64,000 nt of DNA from Pseudomonas mangrovi (GTDB lineage Bacteria; Pseudomonadota; Gammaproteobacteria; Pseudomonadales; Pseudomonadaceae), in contig NZ_QASN01000011.1 in the NCBI RefSeq assembly GCF_003052585.1, positions 1 to 64,000 of the forward strand, given 5' to 3'. Of this stretch, positions 37,314 through 46,439 are shown in pieces (positions within the stretch are counted from its first letter, which is position 1; every line of letters begins with the position of its first letter). Below the pieces are notes generated by a model. That model had not been told where the DNA came from. It was given only the letters and a program-made list of their open reading frames with translations, and searched no databases. A program made the translations under genes and the position numbers.

Positions 37314-38525
37314 ATGCGCATTCTGGTGCTCTCCCAGTATTTCTGGCCCGAAAGCTTCATCATCAACGACATAGTGCTGTCCCTTCACGAGCAGGGGCAC
37401 GAAGTCGTGGTGGCCACCGGCAAGCCCAATTACCCGGATGGCAAGCTGTTCGAGGGTTACCGCCTGTGGGGTACGCAGCGCGAGCACTACCAGGGCAAAG
37501 TTGAGGTATTGCGCGTCCCGCTCTGGCCGCGCGGGGAAGGTGGTGCGCGCAACCTGATCTTCAACTATCTGTCGTTCGTGCTCAGCGGCCTGCTGTTTCT
37601 GCCGTGGATGCTGCGCAAGCGCGAGTTCGACGCGATCCTGGTATTCGCCCCGTCGCCGATCACCCAGGCGATCCCGGCCATTGCGCTCAAGTGGCTGAAG
37701 AAGGCCAGGTTGGCACTGTGGGTCCAGGATCTATGGCCGGAAAGCCTCTCAGCCACCGGCTTCGTCAAGAATCCACACTTGCTCAAGGCAGTGGGCTGGA
37801 TGGTTCGGGCGATCTATCGGCGGTGCGACACGCTGCTGGTGCAGTCGCGCGCCTTCGTCGAGCCGGTGGCCGCTTATGCCGCGCGAGAAAAGATCCAGTA
37901 CTACCCCAACTCTCTGGATGTGCGTCCCCCTCGGTTGGTGGTACCCATCCCGTCCGAGTTGAGCGAGCTGCTCGAGAAGTACTTCTGCGTGGTCTTCGCC
38001 GGCAACCTGGGCACCGCCCAGGCGTTGGAAACCATCGTGCAGGCGGCGGTTCATCTGCGTGACGATCCGCAGATCCGCGTGGTGCTGGTGGGCAGCGGCA
38101 GTCGTCTGGCGTGGCTCAAGGCGCAACAACAGGCACACGCACTGGACAACCTGGTCTTGCCCGGCCGTTTTCCGATGGAGTCGATGCCACAGATCTTCGA
38201 GCGCTCTTCGGCGCTGCTGGTGTCGCTCAACGACGAGCCGGCCTTTGCTCAGACCGTGCCCAGCAAAATCCAGGCGTATCTGGCCGCGGGGCGGCCGATC
38301 ATCGCCTGCCTGAACGGTGAGGGCGCCCGCGTGGTCAGCGAAGCACGTGCCGGGCTGTCTTCGCCAGCTGAACAGGTGCTGCCACTGGTGGCCAACATTC
38401 GCTGCATGAAGGCTCTGGGCTCTGGCGAACGGGCTGCCATGGGCGCCTCCGGGCGAGCCTATTTCGATGCGAACTTCGAGATGACGGCGCAGGTCACCCG
38501 GCTGGTTGAGTTGCTCAAGCACTGA
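37314..38525 (+). CDS. GT4 glycosyltransferase of the WcaI/WbuB type
   Basis: 403 residues. MRILVLSQYFWPESFIINDI and the motif LALWVQDLWPESLSATGFVKN are the signature of WcaI/WbuB-type transferases, several of which handle L-FucNAc and related 2-acetamido-6-deoxy sugars. The donor domain contains VVFAGNLGTAQALETIVQAA. The nearby genes for an L-QuiNAc/L-FucNAc-type donor (42422-45474) make that sugar a reasonable donor guess. Confidence 0.82.
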   Translation: MRILVLSQYFWPESFIINDIVLSLHEQGHEVVVATGKPNYPDGKLFEGYRLWGTQREHYQGKVEVLRVPLWPRGEGGARNLIFNYLSFVLSGLLFLPWMLRKREFDAILVFAPSPITQAIPAIALKWLKKARLALWVQDLWPESLSATGFVKNPHLLKAVGWMVRAIYRRCDTLLVQSRAFVEPVAAYAAREKIQYYPNSLDVRPPRLVVPIPSELSELLEKYFCVVFAGNLGTAQALETIVQAAVHLRDDPQIRVVLVGSGSRLAWLKAQQQAHALDNLVLPGRFPMESMPQIFERSSALLVSLNDEPAFAQTVPSKIQAYLAAGRPIIACLNGEGARVVSEARAGLSSPAEQVLPLVANIRCMKALGSGERAAMGASGRAYFDANFEMTAQVTRLVELLKH

Positions 38526-38572
38526 ATGCTAGAGGTGGGCGCCGAGGCGTTCGTCCGATCAAGGATCAATTG

Positions 38573-40990
38573 ATGCGTGTGATGGTTTTTCCGGTCGCTT
38601 TCATGGCGAACACCTTCGCCATGATGGTGGTGATGATCGGCCTCAGCCTGTTCGGCAGGCCCGAGCTGGCCGCGGACTTTGGGTTGGTCCACGGTGCAAC
38701 GGTTGCGCTGTTCTATTCGTTTTCCGGCAACGCGCGCAGCCTGATTCTGGGTGAGTCGGGCAGGGTGGACGGCGCGGCCATCCTGCGCCTGCGTCTGCTC
38801 CTGTTGTTGCCGCTGGCGGTACTGGCGTTCGCGCTGTGCATCGGGGTGGTGGACGGCGGTTGGCTGTTCATTCTGCTGCTGGTGATGCGTCGGGCTGCCG
38901 AATGGCTGGCAGAGGTATTTCTCAGTGAGCAGGAGCTGAAGCACCAGGGCAAGGCTGCGCTGCGCTTTCTGCTGATCCAGGGGGTGCTGAGCCTGGCATT
39001 GTTGCTGGCACTGCTCGATGACGGCGTGTGGGCGCTGCCGCTGACCCTGGTCTGGGCGCTGTCGCCGCTGCTCGGTTGCCTGAGTTTGGCCCTGCTGGGG
39101 CGGGCGCTCGGCCATGCCGTGCCGGTCATGGCCGGCATCCGCCAGATGCTCCCGCACTTCGGCTCCACCGCGGTCATCGGCGTTTCCGTCTATGTATTCC
39201 GGCTGTTCATCCTGCTGGTTGCGGGCAAGGAGACAGCGGGTGATCTGTTCTCTGCCTTCGCCCTTGGCGGCATCCTCGGTGCGGTGTTCTCCCAGGCGCT
39301 TGGGCCGACCATGGTGCGCCAGGAGCGCAGTGCGGCGGGGCCCGGTCGTATGCTCCAGTTGTTCAACCTGATGCTTGTGCTGGTGGCGCTGGCCGGGTGC
39401 TTTCTGCTGGCTATCGTCTGGAGTGTTCCGCATCTGCTGGACTGGACGCAGAAGGGGCAGCTGTTCTGGCTGGCAGTGGGCTGCTCCCTGGTCGGCGGCG
39501 TGGTCATGGTGCTGGCGCAGCGCATTCGCCTGCGCATCCTGCAGGATGCGGTCGGCGGCGATGTCTTCGGCTCGGACATGCTGGCAAATATCCTGCTGGT
39601 GGCGTGCATTCCCTTCGTTTTCTACGAGCTCGGTGCTGGTGCCCTGGCAGTGCTCTACCTGCTGGGTGCTGTTTTGTCCTGGGGGTTCTATGCCAGTGAG
39701 CGACATGGACTGCTGCACCTGAGGGCTCGCGGGCTTCTCAGCGAACGCAACCTGCTGCTGCTGATAGCCTTCGCGATATTCCTGCCGCTGTTCTTCCAGC
39801 TTGGTGGCGGCCTCTTCGATGACCGTTCCGGCACTTTCAACAGTGGCGGTGTGCTGGCGTTGCTGCCGATCCCTGTGTCGGTGCTGGCCTGCTATCTCGG
39901 CGTGGTGCTGCTGGGTGGTTATTCCCGTGCGCGCCTGTCCCTGGTGAGTCTGTTCTTCGTCTTTATCGGCATGTTGCTGACCAGTCTGCTTCTAGGCCTG
40001 GATCAGGGCGGGGAGGGGCGACAAAAATTGGTCCTGCTGGTCCAGTACATCCTGCCGATGTTTGCATTGGTGCTGGGGCAGCAATACGGGAAACGCGACC
40101 AGTCGCTATTAATGCTGGCGCAGGCCGGGGCAGGCGTGCTTTTCCTGGTCATACCGCTGCAACTGATCTCTACGCTGCTTGACGGCCTCGGCTATCTTTC
40201 GCCTTCGCTGTTTATCTTCAGTGTTTATCAGCACCTTCAATACGTGCCCGTTGTATTCGTTGCGCTGTTCGCCATCGTGCTGTTTGTCGGCGCAGCCAAG
40301 GGCTGGCCACGAAGCGGTTTGTTGGTGCTGAGCCTGATGATGGGTGGGTATGCCGTTCTTTCGATGTCGATGCTCGCGCTCTGTTTCATGCTGTTGGTGT
40401 GCCTGGGGTTCTTCATCCGCATGTTGTTCTGGCGGCGAGTCGACTGGGCCTGTGGAGTGATTTCATGTGTCGTCCTAGGTGCGGCAGCGGCGGGCCTTTA
40501 TGCCCAGGGCAGCGAGTTCTTTGATCACAAGTTCGCTGCTGTGACAACGGGCGAAGCGCTTGGCGTGCCGGCCAATCTTTCGGAGCGCGTGGTGTTCTGG
40601 CGCTTTTATGTCAGTGAGATGCTTTCTGATTGGGGCGTTTTCATGCTGGGTCATGTGGAGCCTCCGGATAGACTTCTATATCCCAGCGCACACAACTACT
40701 ACCTGGACTTCATTTACAACTTCGGGTTTGTGGGCCTGCTGCCGCTTATCTTGCTGATCCTCTACTCCGCATGCACTGCTTTGCGCCGATTGCCACGGGT
40801 CTGGTCTGACGTTGAGTTGCTGGGCCTGTTGGGCGTGGTGGCGTTTCTGTTGTTGGTGGATAACTTTCTCAAGGTTGGGCTGCGCCAACCGTATTCGGGT
40901 GTATTTGTGTTCTTCATTTGGGGTGTGCTGCTGGCAAGGCTTGCAAAGATTCGTTGTGCTGGATGTAGTGATTCGCCGGAGGCGACGTGA
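38573..40990 (+). CDS. Fused flippase-like / O-antigen ligase-polymerase-like membrane protein
   Basis: 805 residues from the ATG at 38573 (AAGGA upstream; a TTG one codon earlier is possible). About 24 hydrophobic helices in two blocks. Residues 1 to about 390 look like a Wzx-type transporter (IRQMLPHFGSTAVIGVSVYVFRLFILLVAGKETAGDLFSAFALGGILGAVFSQALGP). The rest resembles the Wzy/WaaL family, with the large periplasmic loop followed by SAHNYYLDFIYNFGFVGLLPLIL, the conserved His-Asn motif of O-antigen ligases. Each half is near the size of a free-standing protein, and separate wzx and wzy-like genes exist here. Its role is unclear. Confidence 0.7.
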   Translation: MRVMVFPVAFMANTFAMMVVMIGLSLFGRPELAADFGLVHGATVALFYSFSGNARSLILGESGRVDGAAILRLRLLLLLPLAVLAFALCIGVVDGGWLFILLLVMRRAAEWLAEVFLSEQELKHQGKAALRFLLIQGVLSLALLLALLDDGVWALPLTLVWALSPLLGCLSLALLGRALGHAVPVMAGIRQMLPHFGSTAVIGVSVYVFRLFILLVAGKETAGDLFSAFALGGILGAVFSQALGPTMVRQERSAAGPGRMLQLFNLMLVLVALAGCFLLAIVWSVPHLLDWTQKGQLFWLAVGCSLVGGVVMVLAQRIRLRILQDAVGGDVFGSDMLANILLVACIPFVFYELGAGALAVLYLLGAVLSWGFYASERHGLLHLRARGLLSERNLLLLIAFAIFLPLFFQLGGGLFDDRSGTFNSGGVLALLPIPVSVLACYLGVVLLGGYSRARLSLVSLFFVFIGMLLTSLLLGLDQGGEGRQKLVLLVQYILPMFALVLGQQYGKRDQSLLMLAQAGAGVLFLVIPLQLISTLLDGLGYLSPSLFIFSVYQHLQYVPVVFVALFAIVLFVGAAKGWPRSGLLVLSLMMGGYAVLSMSMLALCFMLLVCLGFFIRMLFWRRVDWACGVISCVVLGAAAAGLYAQGSEFFDHKFAAVTTGEALGVPANLSERVVFWRFYVSEMLSDWGVFMLGHVEPPDRLLYPSAHNYYLDFIYNFGFVGLLPLILLILYSACTALRRLPRVWSDVELLGLLGVVAFLLLVDNFLKVGLRQPYSGVFVFFIWGVLLARLAKIRCAGCSDSPEAT

Positions 40991-42399
40991 GTATGGGTTG
41001 GGGATTGATAACAAGAGTTGCCTGGCTGCTGTTCTTCGTGGGAGCGTCGATATTGGCCGTTCTCGCAGGCGCGGAGTACGCGGGAAACACTTGGGTTTAC
41101 CTGTTGTTCACTGTGCTTTCCACGGCAGTGCTGTTCTTCGGCTTTGGTCGTGGTGCGATATTTTTCGATGCGTTTATCGGTGTTCTGTTGTGGATCGGCT
41201 TCTGGTTGAAGTTCAGCGTCCGAACGGCGTTTTCCGACGGGCGATTCAATATCTCCGTTGGCAATTTCGACGGAGCTCCCGCGTCGCTGGACAAGGCCTT
41301 GCTGGTGGTGAGTTGTGCCCTGGCGGCCATTCTCCTCGCGCGCTGGGTGCGCCAGCGTTGGGTCTTCCGCTATCCGGATTCACTGCCGCAGATCGCGTAC
41401 ACCGGTTTGTTCACCTTTTACAGGCGATACCGTATCGCGGTGCTGGTCGGATTTGTTCTGGCGGTGCTCGTGGTCTGTCTGTCTAACGCGTGGTTTGGTA
41501 TTTACCAGCGCGGTCAGGTCGCACGAGTAAACCTGCCTCTGGGGCTCAATGGCGTCTACGCCTGGATGCTGATGTTCGGGATGGCTTCGGTGTCGGCGAT
41601 CGTGCTGCGTTTCGAGTTCGAGCTCAATCGAGAGCGTTACTGGATCGCGATCAGCATCGCCTTGCTGGAAACGGCGTTGTCGAACATTTCCCTGTGGAGC
41701 CGTGGAATGATCCTCAATGGTTCGTCTCTGCTCTACGGCGCCGTTGCCCAGTTCAGGCGCAGCGAACCGCGGCTTCGACTGGGTCTGGCGAGCTTCGTGT
41801 TGTTGGCTTTTGTTGGCTTTTTTGTGGTGTCCGTGCTTTCGGTCAACTGGCTGCGCGCCAATGCGTTTTATGACGCCCATCCGGATATCGCAACCGGTGA
41901 GGCGGTCAGCGAGCAGACCACATTGCTGTTCCTTGATCGCTGGGTGGGTGTCGAGGGGGTGATGGCGGTTGTCGGCTCAGAACATACCGGTTGGGGCGTG
42001 TTCGGCGAGGCGTTGACCGAACGTTTCGATACCTCGGCCAATGCGTTCTATGACCAGCATTTCGTGGAGTCGGCCTATGACAATACGCGGGGAGATGGCA
42101 CTCATTTCATTTCATTGCCAGGGTATATCGCCTTCCTGTTCTACCCTGGCTCCTACCTGTTCCTGCTGGTAGCGGTGTTTGCCTTTTCCATGTTGGCGGC
42201 GCTTATCGAGTACTTCGTCTACCGGGTGGGTGGAAAGAACCTGGTGTTCTGCGCCCTGATCGCTCAAGTGGTTGCGTTCCGCTACACCAGCTTTGGCTAT
42301 GTACCAATGCAGAGTTATCTGCTGTTTGGGTCGATTCTGCTGAATGTTCTGATTCTGTATTTTTCTGATAGGCTCCTGCGCTTTTTCTGCAGGCCTTGA
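40987..42399 (+). CDS. wzy: Wzy-like O-antigen polymerase (multi-pass membrane protein)
   Basis: 470 residues with 10-12 predicted membrane helices. The start is the GTG at 40987 overlapping the previous stop or the ATG at 40993; GGAGG at 40978 fits the latter better. A large extracytoplasmic stretch (SVNWLRANAFYDAHPDIATGEAVSEQ to FVESAYDNTRGDGTHFISLPG) lies between helices, the usual Wzy topology. Wzy proteins share little sequence, so the call rests on topology, length, AT-richer DNA and position in the cluster. Confidence 0.65.
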   Translation: MSMGWGLITRVAWLLFFVGASILAVLAGAEYAGNTWVYLLFTVLSTAVLFFGFGRGAIFFDAFIGVLLWIGFWLKFSVRTAFSDGRFNISVGNFDGAPASLDKALLVVSCALAAILLARWVRQRWVFRYPDSLPQIAYTGLFTFYRRYRIAVLVGFVLAVLVVCLSNAWFGIYQRGQVARVNLPLGLNGVYAWMLMFGMASVSAIVLRFEFELNRERYWIAISIALLETALSNISLWSRGMILNGSSLLYGAVAQFRRSEPRLRLGLASFVLLAFVGFFVVSVLSVNWLRANAFYDAHPDIATGEAVSEQTTLLFLDRWVGVEGVMAVVGSEHTGWGVFGEALTERFDTSANAFYDQHFVESAYDNTRGDGTHFISLPGYIAFLFYPGSYLFLLVAVFAFSMLAALIEYFVYRVGGKNLVFCALIAQVVAFRYTSFGYVPMQSYLLFGSILLNVLILYFSDRLLRFFCRP

Positions 42400-42421
42400 G
42401 ATTCCGGGAAGGTTTTGATTC

Positions 42422-43282
42422 ATGGCTCGAATTCTGGTTCTAGGCGTCACCGGCATGCTCGGCAATGCCGTCTTCCGGGTATTTTCTGCCGATTCTGCGC
42501 ACGAGACTTGGGGCACGCTGCGCAGCGGCGCTGCGCAGCGACATTTTCCTGAGCAGAGCCATCCGCAACTGCTGGCTGGGGTCGATGTGCTGGATCAGGA
42601 CGCGCTGGTTGCAGCAATCGCCAGGGTTCGGCCGGATGTGGTAATCAACTGCGTGGGGCTGATCAAGCATCTGGCCGATGCCAAGGACCCGCTCACCGCA
42701 CTGCCGATCAACGCCATGCTGCCGCACCGGCTGGCGCGCCTCTGCGCGCTGGCCGGGGCAAGGCTTATCCATGTCAGCACCGACTGCGTGTTTTCCGGGC
42801 GCAAGGGTCTGTACCAGGAGACCGATCTGTCGGACGCGGACGATCTCTACGGCAAGTCCAAGTACATCGGCGAGCTGCACGATCTGCCGCACGCCATCAC
42901 CCTGCGCACCTCGATCATCGGCCATGAGCTGGGTTCCAGTTATGCGCTGGTGGACTGGTTCCTGTCCCAGCAGGGCAGCGTCAGGGGTTTCACCAAGGCG
43001 ATCTTCTCCGGCCTGCCAACGGTGGAGCTGGCGCGGGTGATGAAGGATTTCGTGATTCCGCACCCACAGCTCAATGGCCTGTATCATGTCGCCGCCGCGC
43101 CGATCGACAAGCACCAGCTGCTGGGTCTGGTCGCTGCGCAGTACGGCAAGCAAATCGAGATTCGTCCGGATGATGCGCTGGTGATCGACAGATCACTGGA
43201 TGGCTCGCGTTTTCGCCAGGCTACCGGCTATGTCGCGCCGGACTGGTCGGAGCTGATCCGACGTATGCATGAGCAGCGCTAA
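42422..43282 (+). CDS. RmlD-like UDP-sugar 4-reductase (WbvR type)
   Basis: 286 residues, SDR fold: MARILVLGVTGMLGNAVFRVF, with VDVLDQDALVAAIARVRPDVVINCVGLIKH and the YGKSK catalytic motif. It resembles dTDP-4-dehydrorhamnose reductase. It stands where WbjC/CapF stands in L-FucNAc clusters but lacks their C-terminal cupin epimerase domain, so the WbvB-WbvR-WbvD route to UDP-L-QuiNAc via UDP-L-RhaNAc fits better. The next two genes complete that trio. Confidence 0.78.
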   Translation: MARILVLGVTGMLGNAVFRVFSADSAHETWGTLRSGAAQRHFPEQSHPQLLAGVDVLDQDALVAAIARVRPDVVINCVGLIKHLADAKDPLTALPINAMLPHRLARLCALAGARLIHVSTDCVFSGRKGLYQETDLSDADDLYGKSKYIGELHDLPHAITLRTSIIGHELGSSYALVDWFLSQQGSVRGFTKAIFSGLPTVELARVMKDFVIPHPQLNGLYHVAAAPIDKHQLLGLVAAQYGKQIEIRPDDALVIDRSLDGSRFRQATGYVAPDWSELIRRMHEQR

Positions 43283-43343
43283 CGTGCGCTGACGAAGAGA
43301 ATCCACGCAGCCGTCTGGCTGCGTTCACGTTCTGGAAGGTTCT

Positions 43344-44354
43344 ATGTTCGACGACAAGGTATTGATGATCACCGGTGGCACCGGTTCCTTTGGCCATACG
43401 GTGTTGCGCCGCTTCCTCGATACCGACGTGCGCGAGATCCGCATCTTCTCCCGTGACGAGAAGAAGCAGGAAGACATGCGCATCGCCCTGGCCAACGACA
43501 AGGTCAAGTTCTACATCGGCGATGTGCGCGACTACGACAGCCTCAAGCAGGCCATGGTCGGCGTCGATTACATCTTCCATGCGGCGGCGCTCAAGCAGGT
43601 GCCGTCCTGCGAGTTCTATCCGATGGAGGCGGTGCGCACCAACGTCAACGGCACCGAGAACGTGCTCAATGCGGCCATCGCCAGCGGCGTGAAGCGCGTG
43701 GTGGTGCTGTCGACCGACAAGGCGGTGTATCCGATCAATGCCATGGGCATCTCCAAGGCGATGGCCGAGAAGCTGATGGTCGCCAAGTCGCGGATGATTC
43801 CGGAGGGCGGCACCGTGGTCTGTGCCACGCGCTACGGCAACGTGATGGCCTCGCGCGGTTCGGTGATTCCGCTGTTCATCGAGCAACTGCGCAGCGGCGA
43901 GCCGCTGACCGTGACCGACCCCAACATGACGCGTTTTTTGATGTCGCTGGAAGACTCGGTCGACCTGGTGCTGCATGCCTTCGAGCACGGCGAGCAGGGC
44001 GACCTGTTCGTGCAGAAGGCGCCGGCCTCCACCGTCGGTGATCTGGCCCAGGCGCTCAAGGAGCTGTTCGGCCACGACAACCCGGTGCGGGTGATCGGCA
44101 CCCGTCACGGCGAGAAGCTCTACGAATCGCTGGTTTCGCGCGAGGAGATGGCCAAGGCCGAGGACATGGGCCGTTACTACCGCATCCCCGCTGACAACCG
44201 CGACCTGAACTACAAGAAGTACTTCGTCGAGGGCGAGGAGAAGATCGCCGAGTTCGACGACTACACCTCGCACAACACCGAGCGCCTGGACGTGCCGGGC
44301 ATCAAGCAGCTGCTGCTCAAGCTCGACTACATCAAGGAGCAGCTCGATGCTTAA
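43344..44354 (+). CDS. wbjB: UDP-GlcNAc 4,6-dehydratase/5-epimerase (WbjB/WbvB/CapE type)
   Basis: 336 residues: VLMITGGTGSFGHTVLRRFLDTDVREIRIFSRDEKKQEDMR, the catalytic region KAVYPINAMGISKAMAEKLM (Met-Lys in place of the usual Tyr-Lys, as in inverting 4,6-dehydratases) and RYGNVMASRGSVIPLF. These enzymes form UDP-2-acetamido-2,6-dideoxy-L-arabino-4-hexulose from UDP-GlcNAc, for L-FucNAc or L-QuiNAc. That product is also the PseC substrate, and no pseB is present, so this gene may feed both pathways. It overlaps the 2-epimerase gene by 8 nt. Confidence 0.88.
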   Translation: MFDDKVLMITGGTGSFGHTVLRRFLDTDVREIRIFSRDEKKQEDMRIALANDKVKFYIGDVRDYDSLKQAMVGVDYIFHAAALKQVPSCEFYPMEAVRTNVNGTENVLNAAIASGVKRVVVLSTDKAVYPINAMGISKAMAEKLMVAKSRMIPEGGTVVCATRYGNVMASRGSVIPLFIEQLRSGEPLTVTDPNMTRFLMSLEDSVDLVLHAFEHGEQGDLFVQKAPASTVGDLAQALKELFGHDNPVRVIGTRHGEKLYESLVSREEMAKAEDMGRYYRIPADNRDLNYKKYFVEGEEKIAEFDDYTSHNTERLDVPGIKQLLLKLDYIKEQLDA

Positions 44355-45474
44355 GGTCATGACCCTGGTCGGCACCCGTCCGGAGCTGATCAAGATGAGT
44401 CGGGTGATCGCCGAGCTGGATCGCCAGGTCAATCACGTGCTGGTGCATTCGGGACAGAACTACGATTTCGAGCTGAACCAGGTGTTCTTCGACGACCTGG
44501 AGATCCGCAAGCCCGATCATTTTCTCGGCGCTGCAGGCGACACCGCCGCGCAGACCATCGCCGAGGTGATCGCCAAGGCCGACGCGGTGTTCGAGCAGGA
44601 GAAGCCCGACGCACTGCTGCTCTATGGTGACACCAACACCTGCCTTGCGGTCATCGCCGCCAAGCGCCGCAAGATACCGGTGTTCCACATGGAAGCCGGC
44701 AACCGCTGCTTCGATCAGCGCGTGCCGGAAGAGCTCAACCGCAAGGTGCTCGACCATCTCTCCGACATCAACATGGTGCTCACCGAGCATGCCCGCCGGT
44801 ACCTGATCGCCGAGGGCATCCGTCCCGAGACCATCATCAAGACCGGTTCGCACATGCACGAGGTGCTGGACTACTACCGGCCGAAGATCGAGGCCTCCGA
44901 CGTGCTCGCACGCGAGGGCCTGGAGGCGGGCAAGTTCTTCATCATCAGTACCCACCGCGAAGAGAATGTCGACACCCCGGACAACCTGCGCGATCTGCTC
45001 GCCACCCTGCGCGCGCTGGCCGACGAGTATGGCTTCCCGGTGATCGTCTCGACTCATCCTCGCACCCGCAAACGCCTGGAGGCGCTGGGTGAATCGCTTG
45101 AGCATCCGCTGATCCGCTTCGTCAAACCCTTCGGTCTGCTCGACTACATCAAGCTGCAGATGGCCTCCTTCTGCGTGCTCTCCGACAGCGGCACCATCAC
45201 CGAAGAAGCCTCGCTGCTCAACCTGCCAGCGGTGACCCTGCGCAACGCCCATGAGCGTCCCGAGGGGATGGATCAGGGCACGCTGATCATGAGCGGGCTG
45301 AAGAAGGAGTCGGTACTGGCGGCGGTCAAGGTCATCACCAGCCAGCACAAGGCCGGCGAGCGGGTCATCCCCGTGGTGCCGGACTACGAGGGCGGCCCGG
45401 TGTCGCTGCAGGTGGTGCGGGTGGTGCTCAGCTACACCGACTATGTGAACCGCACCGTCTGGCGCAAGGACTGA
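44347..45474 (+). CDS. wbjD: UDP-sugar 2-epimerase, WbjD/WbvD/CapG type
   Basis: 375 residues of the non-hydrolysing UDP-GlcNAc 2-epimerase family: MLKVMTLVGTRPELIKMSRV, VHSGQNYDFELNQVFFDDLEI, MEAGNRCFDQRVPEELNRK, SDSGTITEEAS. The GNRCFDQRVPEE wording and the length match WbjD/CapG enzymes, which invert C2 of 6-deoxy-L sugars, rather than WecB or WbpI. As it is the only 2-epimerase here, the uronic acid route lacks its usual WbpI. Confidence 0.88.
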   Translation: MLKVMTLVGTRPELIKMSRVIAELDRQVNHVLVHSGQNYDFELNQVFFDDLEIRKPDHFLGAAGDTAAQTIAEVIAKADAVFEQEKPDALLLYGDTNTCLAVIAAKRRKIPVFHMEAGNRCFDQRVPEELNRKVLDHLSDINMVLTEHARRYLIAEGIRPETIIKTGSHMHEVLDYYRPKIEASDVLAREGLEAGKFFIISTHREENVDTPDNLRDLLATLRALADEYGFPVIVSTHPRTRKRLEALGESLEHPLIRFVKPFGLLDYIKLQMASFCVLSDSGTITEEASLLNLPAVTLRNAHERPEGMDQGTLIMSGLKKESVLAAVKVITSQHKAGERVIPVVPDYEGGPVSLQVVRVVLSYTDYVNRTVWRKD

Positions 45475-45476
45475 GC

Positions 45477-46439
45477 ATGCGCGTCCTGCTGACCGGCGCC
45501 AGCGGCTTCGTCGGCCGCGCCGTGCAGGGGCGGCTGCTGGCCGACGGCGTGCATGAGCTGCGTTGCGCCCAACGCCAGCTGCCTGCTTCAGCTGTTGCCG
45601 CTGCCGAGTTCTGCCTGGCCCCGTCGCTGGGGCCGGATGCCGACTGGGCGCAGGCGCTCATCGGTGTCGACGCGGTCATCCACTGTGCGGCGCGGGTCCA
45701 CGTGATGAACGAGCGGGCCGTCGATCCGCTGGCGGAGTTTCGCCGCGCCAATGTCGAAGGCACCCTGCGTCTGGCACGCCAGGCGGTGGAGGCGGGCGCG
45801 CGGCGCTTCGTCTTTGTCAGCTCGATCAAGGTCAACGGCGAGCAGACCCGGTCCGGCGAGGCCTTTGGTGCCGACGATGAACCCCAGGCCTGCGACCCGT
45901 ACGGCATCTCCAAGCGCGAGGCCGAAGAGGGTCTGCTGGCGCTGGGCGCCGAGACCGGACTGGAGGTGGTCATCGTTCGTCCGCCGCTGATCTACGGACC
46001 GGGAGTCAAGGCGAACTTCCTCAGCATGTTGCGCTGGCTGAACAGGGGCGTACCGCTGCCGTTCGGTGCGATCGACAATCGCCGCAGCCTGGTGGCGCTG
46101 GACAACCTGGTCGATCTGCTGGTGCTCTGCCTGAGCCATCCGCAGGCCAGCGGCCAGCGCTTTCTGGCCAGCGACGGCGAGGATCTTTCCACCACCGAGC
46201 TGCTGCGGCGTCTGGGCCTGGCGCTCGGCCGGCCGGCGCGTCTGCTGCCGGTTCCGCAGACCTGGATTGAAGGCGGTGCGCGGCTGCTCGGCCGGCAGAG
46301 TCTCAGCCAGCGCCTGTGCGGATCCTTGCAGGTGAACATCGACAAGACCCGCGAGCGCCTGGGCTGGACGCCACCGCTGACGGTCGATCAGGCGCTGGCT
46401 CGTACGGCCAGGCATTTTCTGGAAACCAACCACCCATGA
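45477..46439 (+). CDS. UDP-4-keto-sugar reductase/epimerase (WbpV/WbpK type)
   Basis: 320 residues, extended SDR: MRVLLTGASGFVGRAVQGRL, FVFVSSIKVNGE and the catalytic YGISKREAEE. WbpV and WbpK reduce the WbpM product, UDP-4-keto-QuiNAc, to UDP-D-QuiNAc or UDP-D-FucNAc, the sugar used by WbpL to start the O unit. Gene order epimerase-wbpL-wbpM matches many Pseudomonas O-antigen loci. QuiNAc versus FucNAc cannot be decided by reading. The stop overlaps wbpL by 4 nt. Confidence 0.85.
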   Translation: MRVLLTGASGFVGRAVQGRLLADGVHELRCAQRQLPASAVAAAEFCLAPSLGPDADWAQALIGVDAVIHCAARVHVMNERAVDPLAEFRRANVEGTLRLARQAVEAGARRFVFVSSIKVNGEQTRSGEAFGADDEPQACDPYGISKREAEEGLLALGAETGLEVVIVRPPLIYGPGVKANFLSMLRWLNRGVPLPFGAIDNRRSLVALDNLVDLLVLCLSHPQASGQRFLASDGEDLSTTELLRRLGLALGRPARLLPVPQTWIEGGARLLGRQSLSQRLCGSLQVNIDKTRERLGWTPPLTVDQALARTARHFLETNHP

